Part shown: positions 34,132-43,163 of the stretch, one piece after another | How positions within the stretch are numbered: the first letter of the stretch is position 1 | Layout: each line of letters starts with the position of its first letter | Assembly: GCA_965140555.1 (NCBI GenBank) | Contig: OZ223259.1 | Location: 558,001-622,000 of the forward strand | Reading direction: 5' to 3' | Length of the DNA stretch: 64,000 nucleotides | From: UBA1351 sp965140555 | GTDB lineage: Bacteria > Bacillota > Clostridia > Lachnospirales > Vallitaleaceae | The notes under the pieces: generated by a model | What the model was told of the DNA's origin: nothing | The model's database searches: none | What the model saw: the letters and a program-made list of their open reading frames with translations, nothing else | Position numbers and translations under genes: made by a program

Positions 34132-35901
34132 ATGATTACCATTGATCGTTTATCCTATGGATATCCCCAAAAAGATTTATTTGATACACTCTCATTAACT
34201 ATAGAATCCGGTGACCACTGTGGCTTCATCGGTGCCAGTGGTAGCGGAAAAAGTACGCTTCTTCAGTTGCTGTTAAACCCGGATGATTATATGTTCACCG
34301 GAAAAATTACCATTGATGACGATTGGCGCATTGGTTATGTTGCTCAATTTAGCGAGCTCGCCAAGGACGATTCCCGTTCCGTTTACGACTATTTAGCAGG
34401 ACCTTTTGTTCGTATCGAACAAGAAATTACCGAGATTTGCACCGCCATGGAGACGGCCACTGAACTGGATAATCTCCTTATCCAATACCAAGATGCCCTT
34501 GATGCCTTTGACGCTATTGGTGGGGATCAATACGACAGCATGATTAAGAATCAATTAGGTCTTGCTAATCTTGCCCACCTTATCGACAAGCCCCTTACTA
34601 CTCTTAGTGGTGGCGAATTCAAGTTGATTCAGGTCATTGGTGAGATGTCTTTTTCTCCGGACCTTATGATTATGGATGAGCCGGATGTCTTCCTTGATTT
34701 TGATCATTTGAACGGCTTACGTCAACTTATTAACCGATACAAAGGTAGCATGCTCGTCATTACTCATAACCGCTTCTTGTTGGACCACTGCTTTAACAAA
34801 ATTCTTCATTTAGAAAACCAGCAACTCATGGTTTTTGAAGGTAGCTTTATTGAGTACAATTTTGCTCTTTTATTAGAAAAAATCGACACCATGGAACAGG
34901 CCATAAAGGACGAGGATGAATTAGCACGTAATGAAGCCCTTATTGAACGCCTTCGAGATGTCTCGACTGTGAATGCCGACCCTGCTAGAGGCCGCTCCTT
35001 AAAAGCTCGTGTTAAGATTCACGAACGCCTTCTAAAGAGCCGTACCCATGCACCTTTTGTTGAAGTGAATCAACCGGACCTACAGTTTATGGAAACGCTA
35101 GCTCCTTCTTCAGATACACCTGATGAGCCACCAATGCTTCTTCAATTGGATGATTATCATCTTGCTTTTGACACCCCTCTTCTAGAGCATGTGGATTTGT
35201 CCCTTGCCTATGGAGAAAAAGCAGCCATTATCGGTGCCAACGGTACCGGAAAAACCAGCCTGTTTAAGGATATCATCCAACGAAAGAAAGATACCATTCT
35301 CTATCATGATTCCACCGTCATGGGCTACTTATCTCAAGAACAACGGGAGACCCTTGATGAGAATGCTCGTGTTGAAGACGCTTTCTGGGATTTGGGCTTT
35401 GAACGGCGCCAAGATATCATCGAATATCTTGCTGATTTTCACATGGACGAAGAACGTCTCACTCATCCGATTCGTGACTTATCCGGTGGTGAGAAGAACC
35501 TATTACAATTGGCTCTCTTAGCCTATACGCCTACGAATTTACTTCTTCTGGATGAACCGACAAGTCATCTAGATACCTATACTCAATTAGCTTTAGAGAA
35601 GGCTTTGAATGCCTATACAGGTAGCGTGTTAATGATTTCCCATGACTACTATTCTATTGTCAACAGCATGGACTATGTCTATCTTATTGAAGATACCGGT
35701 ATCCGCAAGACCACCATGAAGAAGTTCAAGCGGCGCATCTATGCTAAGTATTTTGATAAAGACTATCTTCTATTAGAAGAGAAGAAAAAAGAACTAGAAA
35801 CGACTATCGCTCTAGCTCTTAAGGAACGTCTTATTGAGAAGGCTCGAACGGCCTCTGACGAACTTGCTCTACTGATTGAATCCATGGGGTATGTACAGTA
35901 A
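34132..35901 (+). CDS. ABC-F family ATPase with a degenerate first nucleotide site
   Basis: 589 residues, two ABC domains and no membrane segments. NBD1: Walker A GASGSGKSTLLQLL, signature LSGGEFKLIQVIGEM, Walker B LMIMDEPDVFLDFDHL. A linker (res ~245-300) with basic residues follows. NBD2: Walker A GANGTGKTSLFKDI, signature LSGGEKNLLQLALLA, Walker B LLLLDEPTSHLDTYTQ. The C-terminal ~60 residues are a charged coiled coil. ABC-F proteins act on the ribosome, either in translation regulation or antibiotic protection. NBD1 has PDVFLD in place of the usual PTNHLD, and it is more divergent than NBD2. Convergent with the next gene, with three bases between stops. GAAAGG precedes the ATG. Confidence 0.9.
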   Translation: MITIDRLSYGYPQKDLFDTLSLTIESGDHCGFIGASGSGKSTLLQLLLNPDDYMFTGKITIDDDWRIGYVAQFSELAKDDSRSVYDYLAGPFVRIEQEITEICTAMETATELDNLLIQYQDALDAFDAIGGDQYDSMIKNQLGLANLAHLIDKPLTTLSGGEFKLIQVIGEMSFSPDLMIMDEPDVFLDFDHLNGLRQLINRYKGSMLVITHNRFLLDHCFNKILHLENQQLMVFEGSFIEYNFALLLEKIDTMEQAIKDEDELARNEALIERLRDVSTVNADPARGRSLKARVKIHERLLKSRTHAPFVEVNQPDLQFMETLAPSSDTPDEPPMLLQLDDYHLAFDTPLLEHVDLSLAYGEKAAIIGANGTGKTSLFKDIIQRKKDTILYHDSTVMGYLSQEQRETLDENARVEDAFWDLGFERRQDIIEYLADFHMDEERLTHPIRDLSGGEKNLLQLALLAYTPTNLLLLDEPTSHLDTYTQLALEKALNAYTGSVLMISHDYYSIVNSMDYVYLIEDTGIRKTTMKKFKRRIYAKYFDKDYLLLEEKKKELETTIALALKERLIEKARTASDELALLIESMGYVQ

Positions 35902-35904
35902 TTT

Positions 35905-36987
35905 CTATTCCCCGGAGATGATTTGTAATTCCTTGGGAAAGCTGTTAAGAACTTGACAGCCATCCTTTGTCACACAGACCAAATCTTCAATACGAACACC
36001 GATATCCCCTTCAAGGTAGATTCCCGGTTCAATGGAGAAAATCATCCCCTCTTCAATAACCGTCTCATTAATGGCTGAGACATCCCCTTTCTCATGGACG
36101 TCTAAACCGATAAAGTGCCCTAAGCGGTGGGTAAAGTACTCACCGTAACCGGCCTTTGTTATCACATCTCTAGCCAATTGATCAATGTCACACAAGCGCA
36201 GTCCGGGCTTAATACCTGCAATCGCTGTTTCATTCGCTTCACGAACCAGTTCATAAACCTTTCGATGGGTTTCTGTTACGGAATCGAAGAAGAACGTTCG
36301 TGTCATATCCGAACAATACATATCTTTTTTACACCCAATATCAAATAGAACACAGTCCCCCTCTTTTAACACCGTATCATCCGGGAAATGGTGGGGTTCT
36401 GCTGCATTGCCGCCAAAAGCAACTAACGGCTCAAAGGAAATACCTTCTGCACCGAGTTGTTGATATATTTCCAACAATTCTTGTTCAAGTTGTCGTTCTG
36501 TTACACCCGGCTTGATTTTCTCTTTTAACGCACCGATAGCTTGGTCGTTAAGGGCTGATACTCTAGCCATCTTCTCAATCTCATCCTGACCTTTGACACC
36601 ACGAACACTATCGACACAATCAGAGCCCAAAACAAAGGCCGATGCGCTCTTGTTCTCCATTAACGGAATCAGAAAACGTGCCGTCATATCTTTATCAACG
36701 CCTAAGGACTCTGATGCAATCAACTCGTTTGAAATCAAGGTTGTTATATTATCTGTATCACTATACCATACAATGGGATCCGAAAACTCTGATGCTACTG
36801 GAAACAAACGATTCATAAAAAGAACATGGCGACCATTTTCATGAATATATAATCCATAAAAACGCTCACCAGGAGCTTCCATATGTCCGTTCAAATAATA
36901 TATGGATAAAGGATCCGTGATTAAAAGCTGGGAAATGCCCGCCTCACGCATTTTTGTTTTTATACGTAATAATCGTTGTTTATTCAT
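35905..36987 (-). CDS. Xaa-Pro aminopeptidase family (M24B) peptidase
   Basis: 360 residues. N-terminal creatinase-like domain (LLITDPLSIYYLNGHMEAPG) and C-terminal pita-bread metalloprotease. The five metal ligands are visible: Asp in VLFDIGCKKD, Asp in YCSDMTRTFFF, His in HRLGHFIGLDVHE, Glu in FSIEPGIYL and Glu in VRIEDLVCV. It should remove N-terminal residues preceding proline in peptides in the cytoplasm. The two-metal site appears complete. Neither neighbour suggests a specific pathway. Confidence 0.93.
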   Translation of the reverse strand: MNKQRLLRIKTKMREAGISQLLITDPLSIYYLNGHMEAPGERFYGLYIHENGRHVLFMNRLFPVASEFSDPIVWYSDTDNITTLISNELIASESLGVDKDMTARFLIPLMENKSASAFVLGSDCVDSVRGVKGQDEIEKMARVSALNDQAIGALKEKIKPGVTERQLEQELLEIYQQLGAEGISFEPLVAFGGNAAEPHHFPDDTVLKEGDCVLFDIGCKKDMYCSDMTRTFFFDSVTETHRKVYELVREANETAIAGIKPGLRLCDIDQLARDVITKAGYGEYFTHRLGHFIGLDVHEKGDVSAINETVIEEGMIFSIEPGIYLEGDIGVRIEDLVCVTKDGCQVLNSFPKELQIISGE

Positions 36988-37075
36988 TCTTCTACCTCCA
37001 AGTCTGATACCTCGATTCGCTCTGTTCTTTCTATTGTAGCAAATGAAGGTTAAATAAACAACTGGACTTTATTGC

Positions 37076-37124
37076 AAAAAAATCCTACGAATCGCTTAGT
37101 CATTCGTCTAAGGATTCGTAGGAC
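37076..37124 (-). terminator. Terminator after the GH31 gene
   Basis: Minus-strand TCCTACGAATC pairs with GATTCGTAGGA, with an inner CTTAG/CTAAG helix, followed by seven T. About 30 bases after the stop of the GH31 gene. Confidence 0.9.
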
Positions 37125-37153
37125 ACTCTAGAGCACTTCTTTTATTCTACTCT

Positions 37154-39649
37154 TTACATACCAATCAAGTCAAAGGCTTCAAAGGAGACAACGACTTTCG
37201 TGTCTTTCTTTGTATTATTGTATTTGATCTCAACTGCTTTATTCGTTTGGCTATAATACCAACCTTCACTTGCTTGCTCGAATTTCTTTCTATTCAAGTA
37301 ATGCTTAAGTTCTGAATCATCTAAGGTTACCCAGAAAGGACTTTTCTCCTTATGAATCATCTCTATCATTATATCTTCAGTGAAATCATTATAGGCGCCT
37401 TCCCCTTGGAATTGAACCGTAACAACTTCTTTTCCGGTCATTGTAATAGTTGTTTTTCTATAGATTCCCTTTAAGAAATCATTGCTTTTCCCATCATCAT
37501 CATATAATTCATAGTTCGAATCTATACCCGGCGCAAGAATCAAATGCATGGAGGTCATTGGGTCACGTTCCATAGACATAATCTGATTATTTGCAATAGG
37601 AATAATGGCTCCTTCTCGAATGAACATAGGAATCGTTTCTATAGTAACCGGGATATCAATCCATTTACCACCTTCATAGGCTTCAAAATGATTATTCCAA
37701 TCATACCATGTGGCTCCCTTCGGTAGATATACGCGCTTATGTGTCGCATTGGGTTCAATAACATTCGCCACAAGAATATCACGTCCGAAGAGGAATTCAA
37801 AGCTTTCATCATAGACATTCTCATCCTCTTGGAATTCATAAACCAACGGTCGCATAATCGGAGCACCTGTTTGGCTCGCTTCATACTCCGCCGAATACAG
37901 ATAAGGAAGCATTCTATATCGGAACAATATAGCCTCCCGAATCAGAGGTGCTGAGTCTTGATACATCCAAGGCTCGGTTACCGTATTATCGCTACTTGCC
38001 GAATGAATGGAAAATCTTGGTTGAAAAATACCGTTTTGTACCCATCGCACAAAAAGTTCTTCTTCAGGTGCATTACCGTGAAACCCACCAATATCGGCAC
38101 CTTCATTAGGTTGTCCTGAAAGTCCCATCCCTAAGATGATCGGAATATTATATTGCAATGACTTCCAACTTGTGAAATTATCACCACACCATGTCTGGGC
38201 ATATTTCTGAATTCCTGCGCTACCGCTTCGACAGACAACATATGGCCGTGCATTTTCATTATTTTCTTTAACCGCATCATGGGCTACCTTACACATTATG
38301 GTACTCATAAGTGGCTTCAACTCACCAATGGTTCCACCTTTGCCATCAAAATCACACCGACTGTCCTTGTCCAATAAGCTGTCATACTCACAGTTATCGT
38401 TCCATATGGAGTCTGTTCCGACTTTGATAATATGCTCCTTCAAATAGTCTTTCCAAATTTCTCGTGCCTCTTTCTTCGTATAATCCCAAAAAGCACCATT
38501 GCCTCCCCACCATTTTCCTACACTATAGTTGTTATCGGAGGCATTTTTCACAAATACATCTTGCTCAACAAATGTATCAAACCATGGATGTTCCAACAAT
38601 ATTCCGGGTTTTACATTCGGTACATTTTGAGCCCCTTTCTCATTCATCGCCTCAAAATAGGCCCTCGGATCTTTAAAGCGCGTCGTATTCCAAGTAAACA
38701 CACAACGTTTATTGTTATAGCTTGTATATCCCGAAGACAAATGAAAACCGTCAATAGGAAAGCCTTCTTCTTTTACTGTATCGATAAAGCCAAGAACCGC
38801 ATCATCACTATCCTTTTCAAGCTCTGGGTAATACATGGACGATCCTTGATAGCCCAGTGCTCGCTTCGGTAAAAGAGCCGGACGTCCTGTTAAAAGGGTG
38901 TAATTATCAATGACTCGGCTCATAGCATTGCCTCCAATGATGAACAAATCCACATCACCGCCGTCTGCTTGCCAATAAGTATATCTCGGCCAATAATTAC
39001 TCTTCTCACACCCTAGATTAAAGACAGACTCGTAGAAGTTATTGTAAAAGAAACCTGTTGCCTTCTGCGTCTCCCTATTCATGCGGATATAGAAGGGAAT
39101 ATGCTTATACAACGTATCCATTTTCGTAGCATCATATCCCATAGCATCCGTGGCACGTTCTCGTATAAAGCTTTTATTCTTGTTCAAGTCACCGCCCTTT
39201 TCACCGAATCCATAAAAACAGTCTTCTTCAGACATCTGCATATAGTGATTCACTCGATGGTTGGAATCCAGAATAAAGGGACTTCCTTCAATATCTCTAT
39301 AAAGTATGGAGTCCTCTTTATCAAAGACAGTACATTGAAGAGGATTTTTCTGTACGTACAGTGTCAATGCATTCGACTTAATAAGAAGGGCTTCTTCTGT
39401 CTCCTCAATAGCTACTTGTACAGGCTCTATGCGTTGTCGCTCTTCACCCAAAAACGCATCTAGCCGATCTTCCCAAGCTGTTGTTGAGAGGATATAGGAT
39501 TCTTCTTCCATCGTTCTATCAAAGGAGGTTCGTATACGTAGAATCTCATCTGTTAGAAAGCATATTTTCATATCCGCAACATCTGTTTGGAGACGATAAA
39601 TACCTCTTTGAATCTCCTCATAACCTATATATTTACTACAAATCTTCAT
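37154..39649 (-). CDS. Glycoside hydrolase family 31 (alpha-glycosidase)
   Basis: 831 residues. An N-terminal beta-sandwich (res ~1-230, EDCFYGFGEKGGDLNKNKSF), a (beta/alpha)8 GH31 barrel and C-terminal beta domains. The nucleophile aspartate is in GTDSIWNDNCEYD and the acid/base aspartate in TWCGDNFTSWKSLQYN; RPYVVCRSGSAGIQKYAQ and NEGADIGGFHG are typical. No signal peptide is seen, so it acts in the cytoplasm on oligosaccharides or glycosides. The exact specificity (alpha-glucosidase, alpha-xylosidase or other) cannot be read. It follows dctM by 16 bases, so substrate probably comes in through the TRAP transporter under LacI control. Ends with a strong terminator. Confidence 0.92.
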   Translation of the reverse strand: MKICSKYIGYEEIQRGIYRLQTDVADMKICFLTDEILRIRTSFDRTMEEESYILSTTAWEDRLDAFLGEERQRIEPVQVAIEETEEALLIKSNALTLYVQKNPLQCTVFDKEDSILYRDIEGSPFILDSNHRVNHYMQMSEEDCFYGFGEKGGDLNKNKSFIRERATDAMGYDATKMDTLYKHIPFYIRMNRETQKATGFFYNNFYESVFNLGCEKSNYWPRYTYWQADGGDVDLFIIGGNAMSRVIDNYTLLTGRPALLPKRALGYQGSSMYYPELEKDSDDAVLGFIDTVKEEGFPIDGFHLSSGYTSYNNKRCVFTWNTTRFKDPRAYFEAMNEKGAQNVPNVKPGILLEHPWFDTFVEQDVFVKNASDNNYSVGKWWGGNGAFWDYTKKEAREIWKDYLKEHIIKVGTDSIWNDNCEYDSLLDKDSRCDFDGKGGTIGELKPLMSTIMCKVAHDAVKENNENARPYVVCRSGSAGIQKYAQTWCGDNFTSWKSLQYNIPIILGMGLSGQPNEGADIGGFHGNAPEEELFVRWVQNGIFQPRFSIHSASSDNTVTEPWMYQDSAPLIREAILFRYRMLPYLYSAEYEASQTGAPIMRPLVYEFQEDENVYDESFEFLFGRDILVANVIEPNATHKRVYLPKGATWYDWNNHFEAYEGGKWIDIPVTIETIPMFIREGAIIPIANNQIMSMERDPMTSMHLILAPGIDSNYELYDDDGKSNDFLKGIYRKTTITMTGKEVVTVQFQGEGAYNDFTEDIMIEMIHKEKSPFWVTLDDSELKHYLNRKKFEQASEGWYYSQTNKAVEIKYNNTKKDTKVVVSFEAFDLIGM

Positions 39650-39665
39650 TTTGAATCTCCATTTC

Positions 39666-40964
39666 TTAAATTAAGTCCAGTAACCTCGGAAGAAATAAAC
39701 TTATTTCCGGTATATAAGTAATCAGAAGTAAGGTTACAATGTGTACAGCAAAAAACGGTAACATCGGTTTAATTACTTTCTCAATGGTAACATCTCCGAT
39801 GCTGCATCCGATGAATAGGACACTACCTACAGGCGGGGTCATAATACCGATACAAAGGTTATAGACCAATACAATACCGAAATGTACCGGATGCAAACCA
39901 AGAGACGTTGCAATCGGTAATAAAATCGGTGTAAAGATGAGTACGGCAGGTGTTAAATCCATAAATGTACCGATAATAAGTAGAAGAACATTCATGATCA
40001 GTAAGATAATATATTTATTATCCGATATGGAGAGTAATGCTTGACTAATATAACCCGGTATACCTGTGTATGCCATAACCCATGACATTGCCGATGAGGC
40101 ACTTACAAGAAACATAATAACCCCTGTCGTCGTAGCTGTCTTAATGATGATATCTTTCATACTCTCCCAATTGATACTTCTATAAATAAGAGACAATACG
40201 AGGGTATATAAAACAGCCACACCGGCACCTTCACTTGCAGTAAAAACTCCTTTGACAATCCCTCCGATTACAATAACAATCAATAGAAGACTTGGTAATG
40301 CTCTAAAAAAAACAACAACCCCTTCTACAAAGGTCACTTTTTCTGACGTCGGATACTTATTCTTCTTGGCATATATATATGCCACAATCATAACGGCTAA
40401 CCCCATAAGAATCCCCGGAATATAACCTGCCATAAATAAAGCTGATATGGAAACCCCACCTGCAACCATGGAGAACAGAATAAGCACACCACTTGGAGGA
40501 ATCAACATTCCCGTTGCACAAGATGCAATATTCACAGCCGCTGAGTATGAAGGGTCGTATCCTTCTTCTTTTTCAAGAGGTGCCATTGTCCCACCTATCG
40601 CTGCACATGCTGCAACAGCTGAACCGGACAGAGCTCCAAAGAGCATATTTCCAAGAACATTCGTATGGGCTAAGGAACCCGGCATACGTCCGCCGACGAC
40701 TTTGGCAAAATCTACAAGCCGCCGGGCTATCCCACCATTATTCATAATATTTCCCGACAGAATAAATAACGGCACGGCTAACAATCCAAAACTATTAATC
40801 CCATTAATCATTTTTTGAGGAATTGTAAAGATGGCAACCTCAAAAGGTGTCACCGCCATCGCTGTTGTGATTGATGCTATGCCTATACCTACTGAAATCG
40901 GTACTCCCATAACCAGTAAAACCAAAAAAACTATCAGCAAAATTAACGCTGCTTTTAATATCAT
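39666..40964 (-). CDS. TRAP transporter large membrane subunit DctM
   Basis: 432 residues, about 12 hydrophobic segments. Typical DctM sequences: PISVGIGIASITTAM near the start, INGINSFGLLAVPLFILSGN, GNMLFGALSGSAVAACAAIG and LLIIGTFMDLTPAVLIFTP. This subunit forms the sodium-driven transport channel of TRAP carriers. It lies 13 bases after dctQ and 16 bases before the GH31 gene in one operon. Confidence 0.95.
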   Translation of the reverse strand: MILKAALILLIVFLVLLVMGVPISVGIGIASITTAMAVTPFEVAIFTIPQKMINGINSFGLLAVPLFILSGNIMNNGGIARRLVDFAKVVGGRMPGSLAHTNVLGNMLFGALSGSAVAACAAIGGTMAPLEKEEGYDPSYSAAVNIASCATGMLIPPSGVLILFSMVAGGVSISALFMAGYIPGILMGLAVMIVAYIYAKKNKYPTSEKVTFVEGVVVFFRALPSLLLIVIVIGGIVKGVFTASEGAGVAVLYTLVLSLIYRSINWESMKDIIIKTATTTGVIMFLVSASSAMSWVMAYTGIPGYISQALLSISDNKYIILLIMNVLLLIIGTFMDLTPAVLIFTPILLPIATSLGLHPVHFGIVLVYNLCIGIMTPPVGSVLFIGCSIGDVTIEKVIKPMLPFFAVHIVTLLLITYIPEISLFLPRLLDLI

Positions 40965-40977
40965 AACGTTCTCCTTT

Positions 40978-41466
40978 CTACTCCGCGTTCATATGTGATG
41001 CTAAATCTTGTATATTCTCTATAATATTCAAAATCTCATAGACGATGACCATAATACCCGATATCATAAACGGCATATATAGTAATGCCTTGGACACACC
41101 GAGTACCGGCGTCATAATAGCAATTACACTCTTTGTTGTGACATAACCTCCATAAGTAAGCACCACAGCAGCAAAGATAAGAACAATGATTTCTGTAACA
41201 ATCGTCAACACCTTTTCTTGAACAGGACTGAGAACGGTTTTGATTAAGCCTAAGGACATATGACTTCGACTACCAAAAGCATAAGCCACCCCAAAATAGG
41301 AAGACCATATTAACATAATAATCACCAATTCTTCTGTAAAGACAGCAGGATCATTAAGTACGTAGCGTGTAAAGACTTGATAGAGTACAAGTAGGGTCAT
41401 TATAACAATGGAAACTGATAATAAAAATTCAAGTGTTTTATCCATTACCTTTCGAATTACTTTCAT
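40978..41466 (-). CDS. TRAP transporter small membrane subunit DctQ
   Basis: 162 residues with four hydrophobic helices (res ~12-34, 45-62, 85-110, 125-148) and the family stretch YQVFTRYVLNDPAVFTEEL followed by WSSYFGVAYAFGSRSHM. It completes the membrane part of the TRAP carrier with dctM. It is separated from the upstream dctP gene by 268 bases that contain an inverted-repeat element (41660-41724), whereas dctM follows directly. Confidence 0.93.
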   Translation of the reverse strand: MKVIRKVMDKTLEFLLSVSIVIMTLLVLYQVFTRYVLNDPAVFTEELVIIMLIWSSYFGVAYAFGSRSHMSLGLIKTVLSPVQEKVLTIVTEIIVLIFAAVVLTYGGYVTTKSVIAIMTPVLGVSKALLYMPFMISGIMVIVYEILNIIENIQDLASHMNAE

Positions 41467-41659
41467 TTTAACTCCTTCTTTGTGGCATATTCTCCGAATT
41501 ACTCAGGAAATGTCATTGGGTTAGGCATTCCTATTGTCCTAATGCACTAGCTATCTATGACACTTTCTGAACAATCCGGTATCACTTGATACAGGTATGT
41601 CTGCTCGTTGCCCATACCTCTCTCAAACGTAACAACACTGTCATGTTGATTTAATGTGT

Positions 41660-41724
41660 TGATAAGAGCGTCAAAAGTATATTGTATGTGAATTTAGTAT
41701 AACTTGCTTTTGACGCCCTCATCA
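41660..41724. repeat. Small inverted-repeat element, copy A
   Basis: 65 bp. Ends TGATAAGAGCGTCAAAAG and CTTTTGACGCCCTCATCA are inverted repeats (16 of 18 match). The interior carries the GTATGTGAATTTAGT...AACTTGCTTTTG segment also found at 50979 and, reversed, at 59275. A GTGT lies at 41656-41659 on one side and 41726-41729 on the other, a possible target duplication. It sits between dctP and dctQ. Confidence 0.75.
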
Positions 41725-41734
41725 TGTGTTACCT

Positions 41735-42760
41735 TTATTGAATTTCTTTAAATGCGTCAAGTAATTCTTTGACTTCAGGCATATCGTTTTCATATTTTTC
41801 AATCATTGGTTGAACCGCTTCTTTAAAAGGCGCTTTATCTACTTCATAGAATTCCACACCCATTTCTTTCGCTTCTTCAATGGATTGTGTTGTGATATCT
41901 CCCCATAAACCTGTGTGATATACCGTTGATTCAGCAGCTGCTTCACGAACCGCTTCTTTTTGCGTATCATCTAAAGTGTTCCATATCTTACTACTGATAA
42001 TGATAATATCAGGAATTCTTGTATGCTCATCCCAACTAAATTTCTTCGTTACCTCACCATGCTTCCCATAAGTAAGAACAGTCTCATTACTTTCCGCACC
42101 GTCAATAACGCCTGATTGAAGAGACGTATATACTTCACTAACCGGTAAACCAACAGGTGTACCACCTAATATTTCAACCATTTCTGTTTGTGATGGGAAT
42201 CCCATAACACGAATCTTTAAGCCGTTCAAATCTTCCGGTTTCAATATAGGTGTATCTTTCGTATAAAAAGAACGTGCTCCGGATGTGTAATAAGTCAAAC
42301 CGATGAAGCCAAGTTCTTCTGTTTTACTATAAAGGTCTTTTACCATGTCCGACTCCATACATTTGATGAAGTGCTCTTCACTATCAAATACATACGGTAA
42401 TGTGAACGCATTATATCCATCATAATAACTGGTCAATGCTGCAGCTGACACTTTTGTCATCGCTACTGCACCTGCTTGAAGTTGTTCGAGTACTTCTGAT
42501 TCGGAACCTAATTGACCGTTTGGAAAGATATCCACTTTAACCGATCCGTTTGTTTTCTCTTGAACAAGTTCAGCAAATCGGACAAGTGCTAAGTGTACCG
42601 GATGTTCTTCAGGGCTATTATGGGCCATCTTAAGTGTAATCGTTTCTTGTTGTGCTTCACCTGAATCCTCAGCTTTCACTGACTCTTTCTTTTCCTCGCC
42701 ACATGCACTCAAGCCTATGACCATAACCAATACCAATAATAATGCTGCTACTTTTTTCAT
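41735..42760 (-). CDS. TRAP transporter solute-binding lipoprotein DctP
   Basis: 341 residues. Signal peptide with lipobox IGLSACGE (Cys ~20). DctP fold: LKMAHNSPEEHPVHLALVRF, GQLGSESEVLEQLQAGAVAM, LKIRVMGFPSQTEMVEILGG with the carboxylate-binding Arg, and GVIDGAESNETVLTYGKH. It captures a sugar acid or similar solute for the DctQM carrier; the GH31 glycosidase in the same operon points to a glycoside or uronate ligand (inference). AGGAGG precedes the start, and a pair of LacI-type operators lies just upstream. First gene of dctP-dctQ-dctM-GH31. Confidence 0.95.
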   Translation of the reverse strand: MKKVAALLLVLVMVIGLSACGEEKKESVKAEDSGEAQQETITLKMAHNSPEEHPVHLALVRFAELVQEKTNGSVKVDIFPNGQLGSESEVLEQLQAGAVAMTKVSAAALTSYYDGYNAFTLPYVFDSEEHFIKCMESDMVKDLYSKTEELGFIGLTYYTSGARSFYTKDTPILKPEDLNGLKIRVMGFPSQTEMVEILGGTPVGLPVSEVYTSLQSGVIDGAESNETVLTYGKHGEVTKKFSWDEHTRIPDIIIISSKIWNTLDDTQKEAVREAAAESTVYHTGLWGDITTQSIEEAKEMGVEFYEVDKAPFKEAVQPMIEKYENDMPEVKELLDAFKEIQ

Positions 42761-42777
42761 AACTTCCTCCTTTTAAT

Positions 42778-42822
42778 GGAACCGGTACCACTTTTATCCA
42801 AACAATTAATGGTACCGGTTCC
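42778..42822. promoter_or_regulatory. Two LacI-type operators in the dctP leader
   Basis: GGAACCGGTACCA (42778-42790) and its exact reverse complement TGGTACCGGTTCC (42810-42822), 19 bases apart, just upstream of the dctP ribosome site. Each contains the near-palindromic ACCGGTA core expected for a LacI-family protein; together they can also fold into a 13-bp RNA hairpin. Confidence 0.75.
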
Positions 42823-42885
42823 TTTTTTCTCCAAAAAAAAACCTGACCATTCATTATGTCGTACCAGTGCTTATTTTCATGGTTC

Positions 42886-42914
42886 ATTATATACTACTCT
42901 CACTATTTTGTCTA
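42886..42914 (-). promoter_or_regulatory. Sigma-A promoter of the dctP operon
   Basis: Minus-strand TAGACA (42909-42914), 17-base spacer, TATAAT (42886-42891). The predicted start is about 120 bases before the dctP ATG, leaving the two operators downstream in the transcribed leader. Confidence 0.75.
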
Positions 42915-43163
42915 CATTTTATTTATATTTCCCTACAATTCCTGTCTTTTTTAACAAAACATCCTCATAAAAATTAGTAATCTTGCTCTACAGCCCCTAC
43001 AAATCATCCTCAGTCACCTCTTATTCCTTCTTCATTTATGCATATTGCCCAACATGTTTTTAGGTCCCTCTCTTGCGTTTCGAATATGAATCGTATAGAA
43101 TAAATCACGAAGGCATTATTACTCCCAGCTACTTATGACAAAAATTAAGAAGAGGAATCCATC

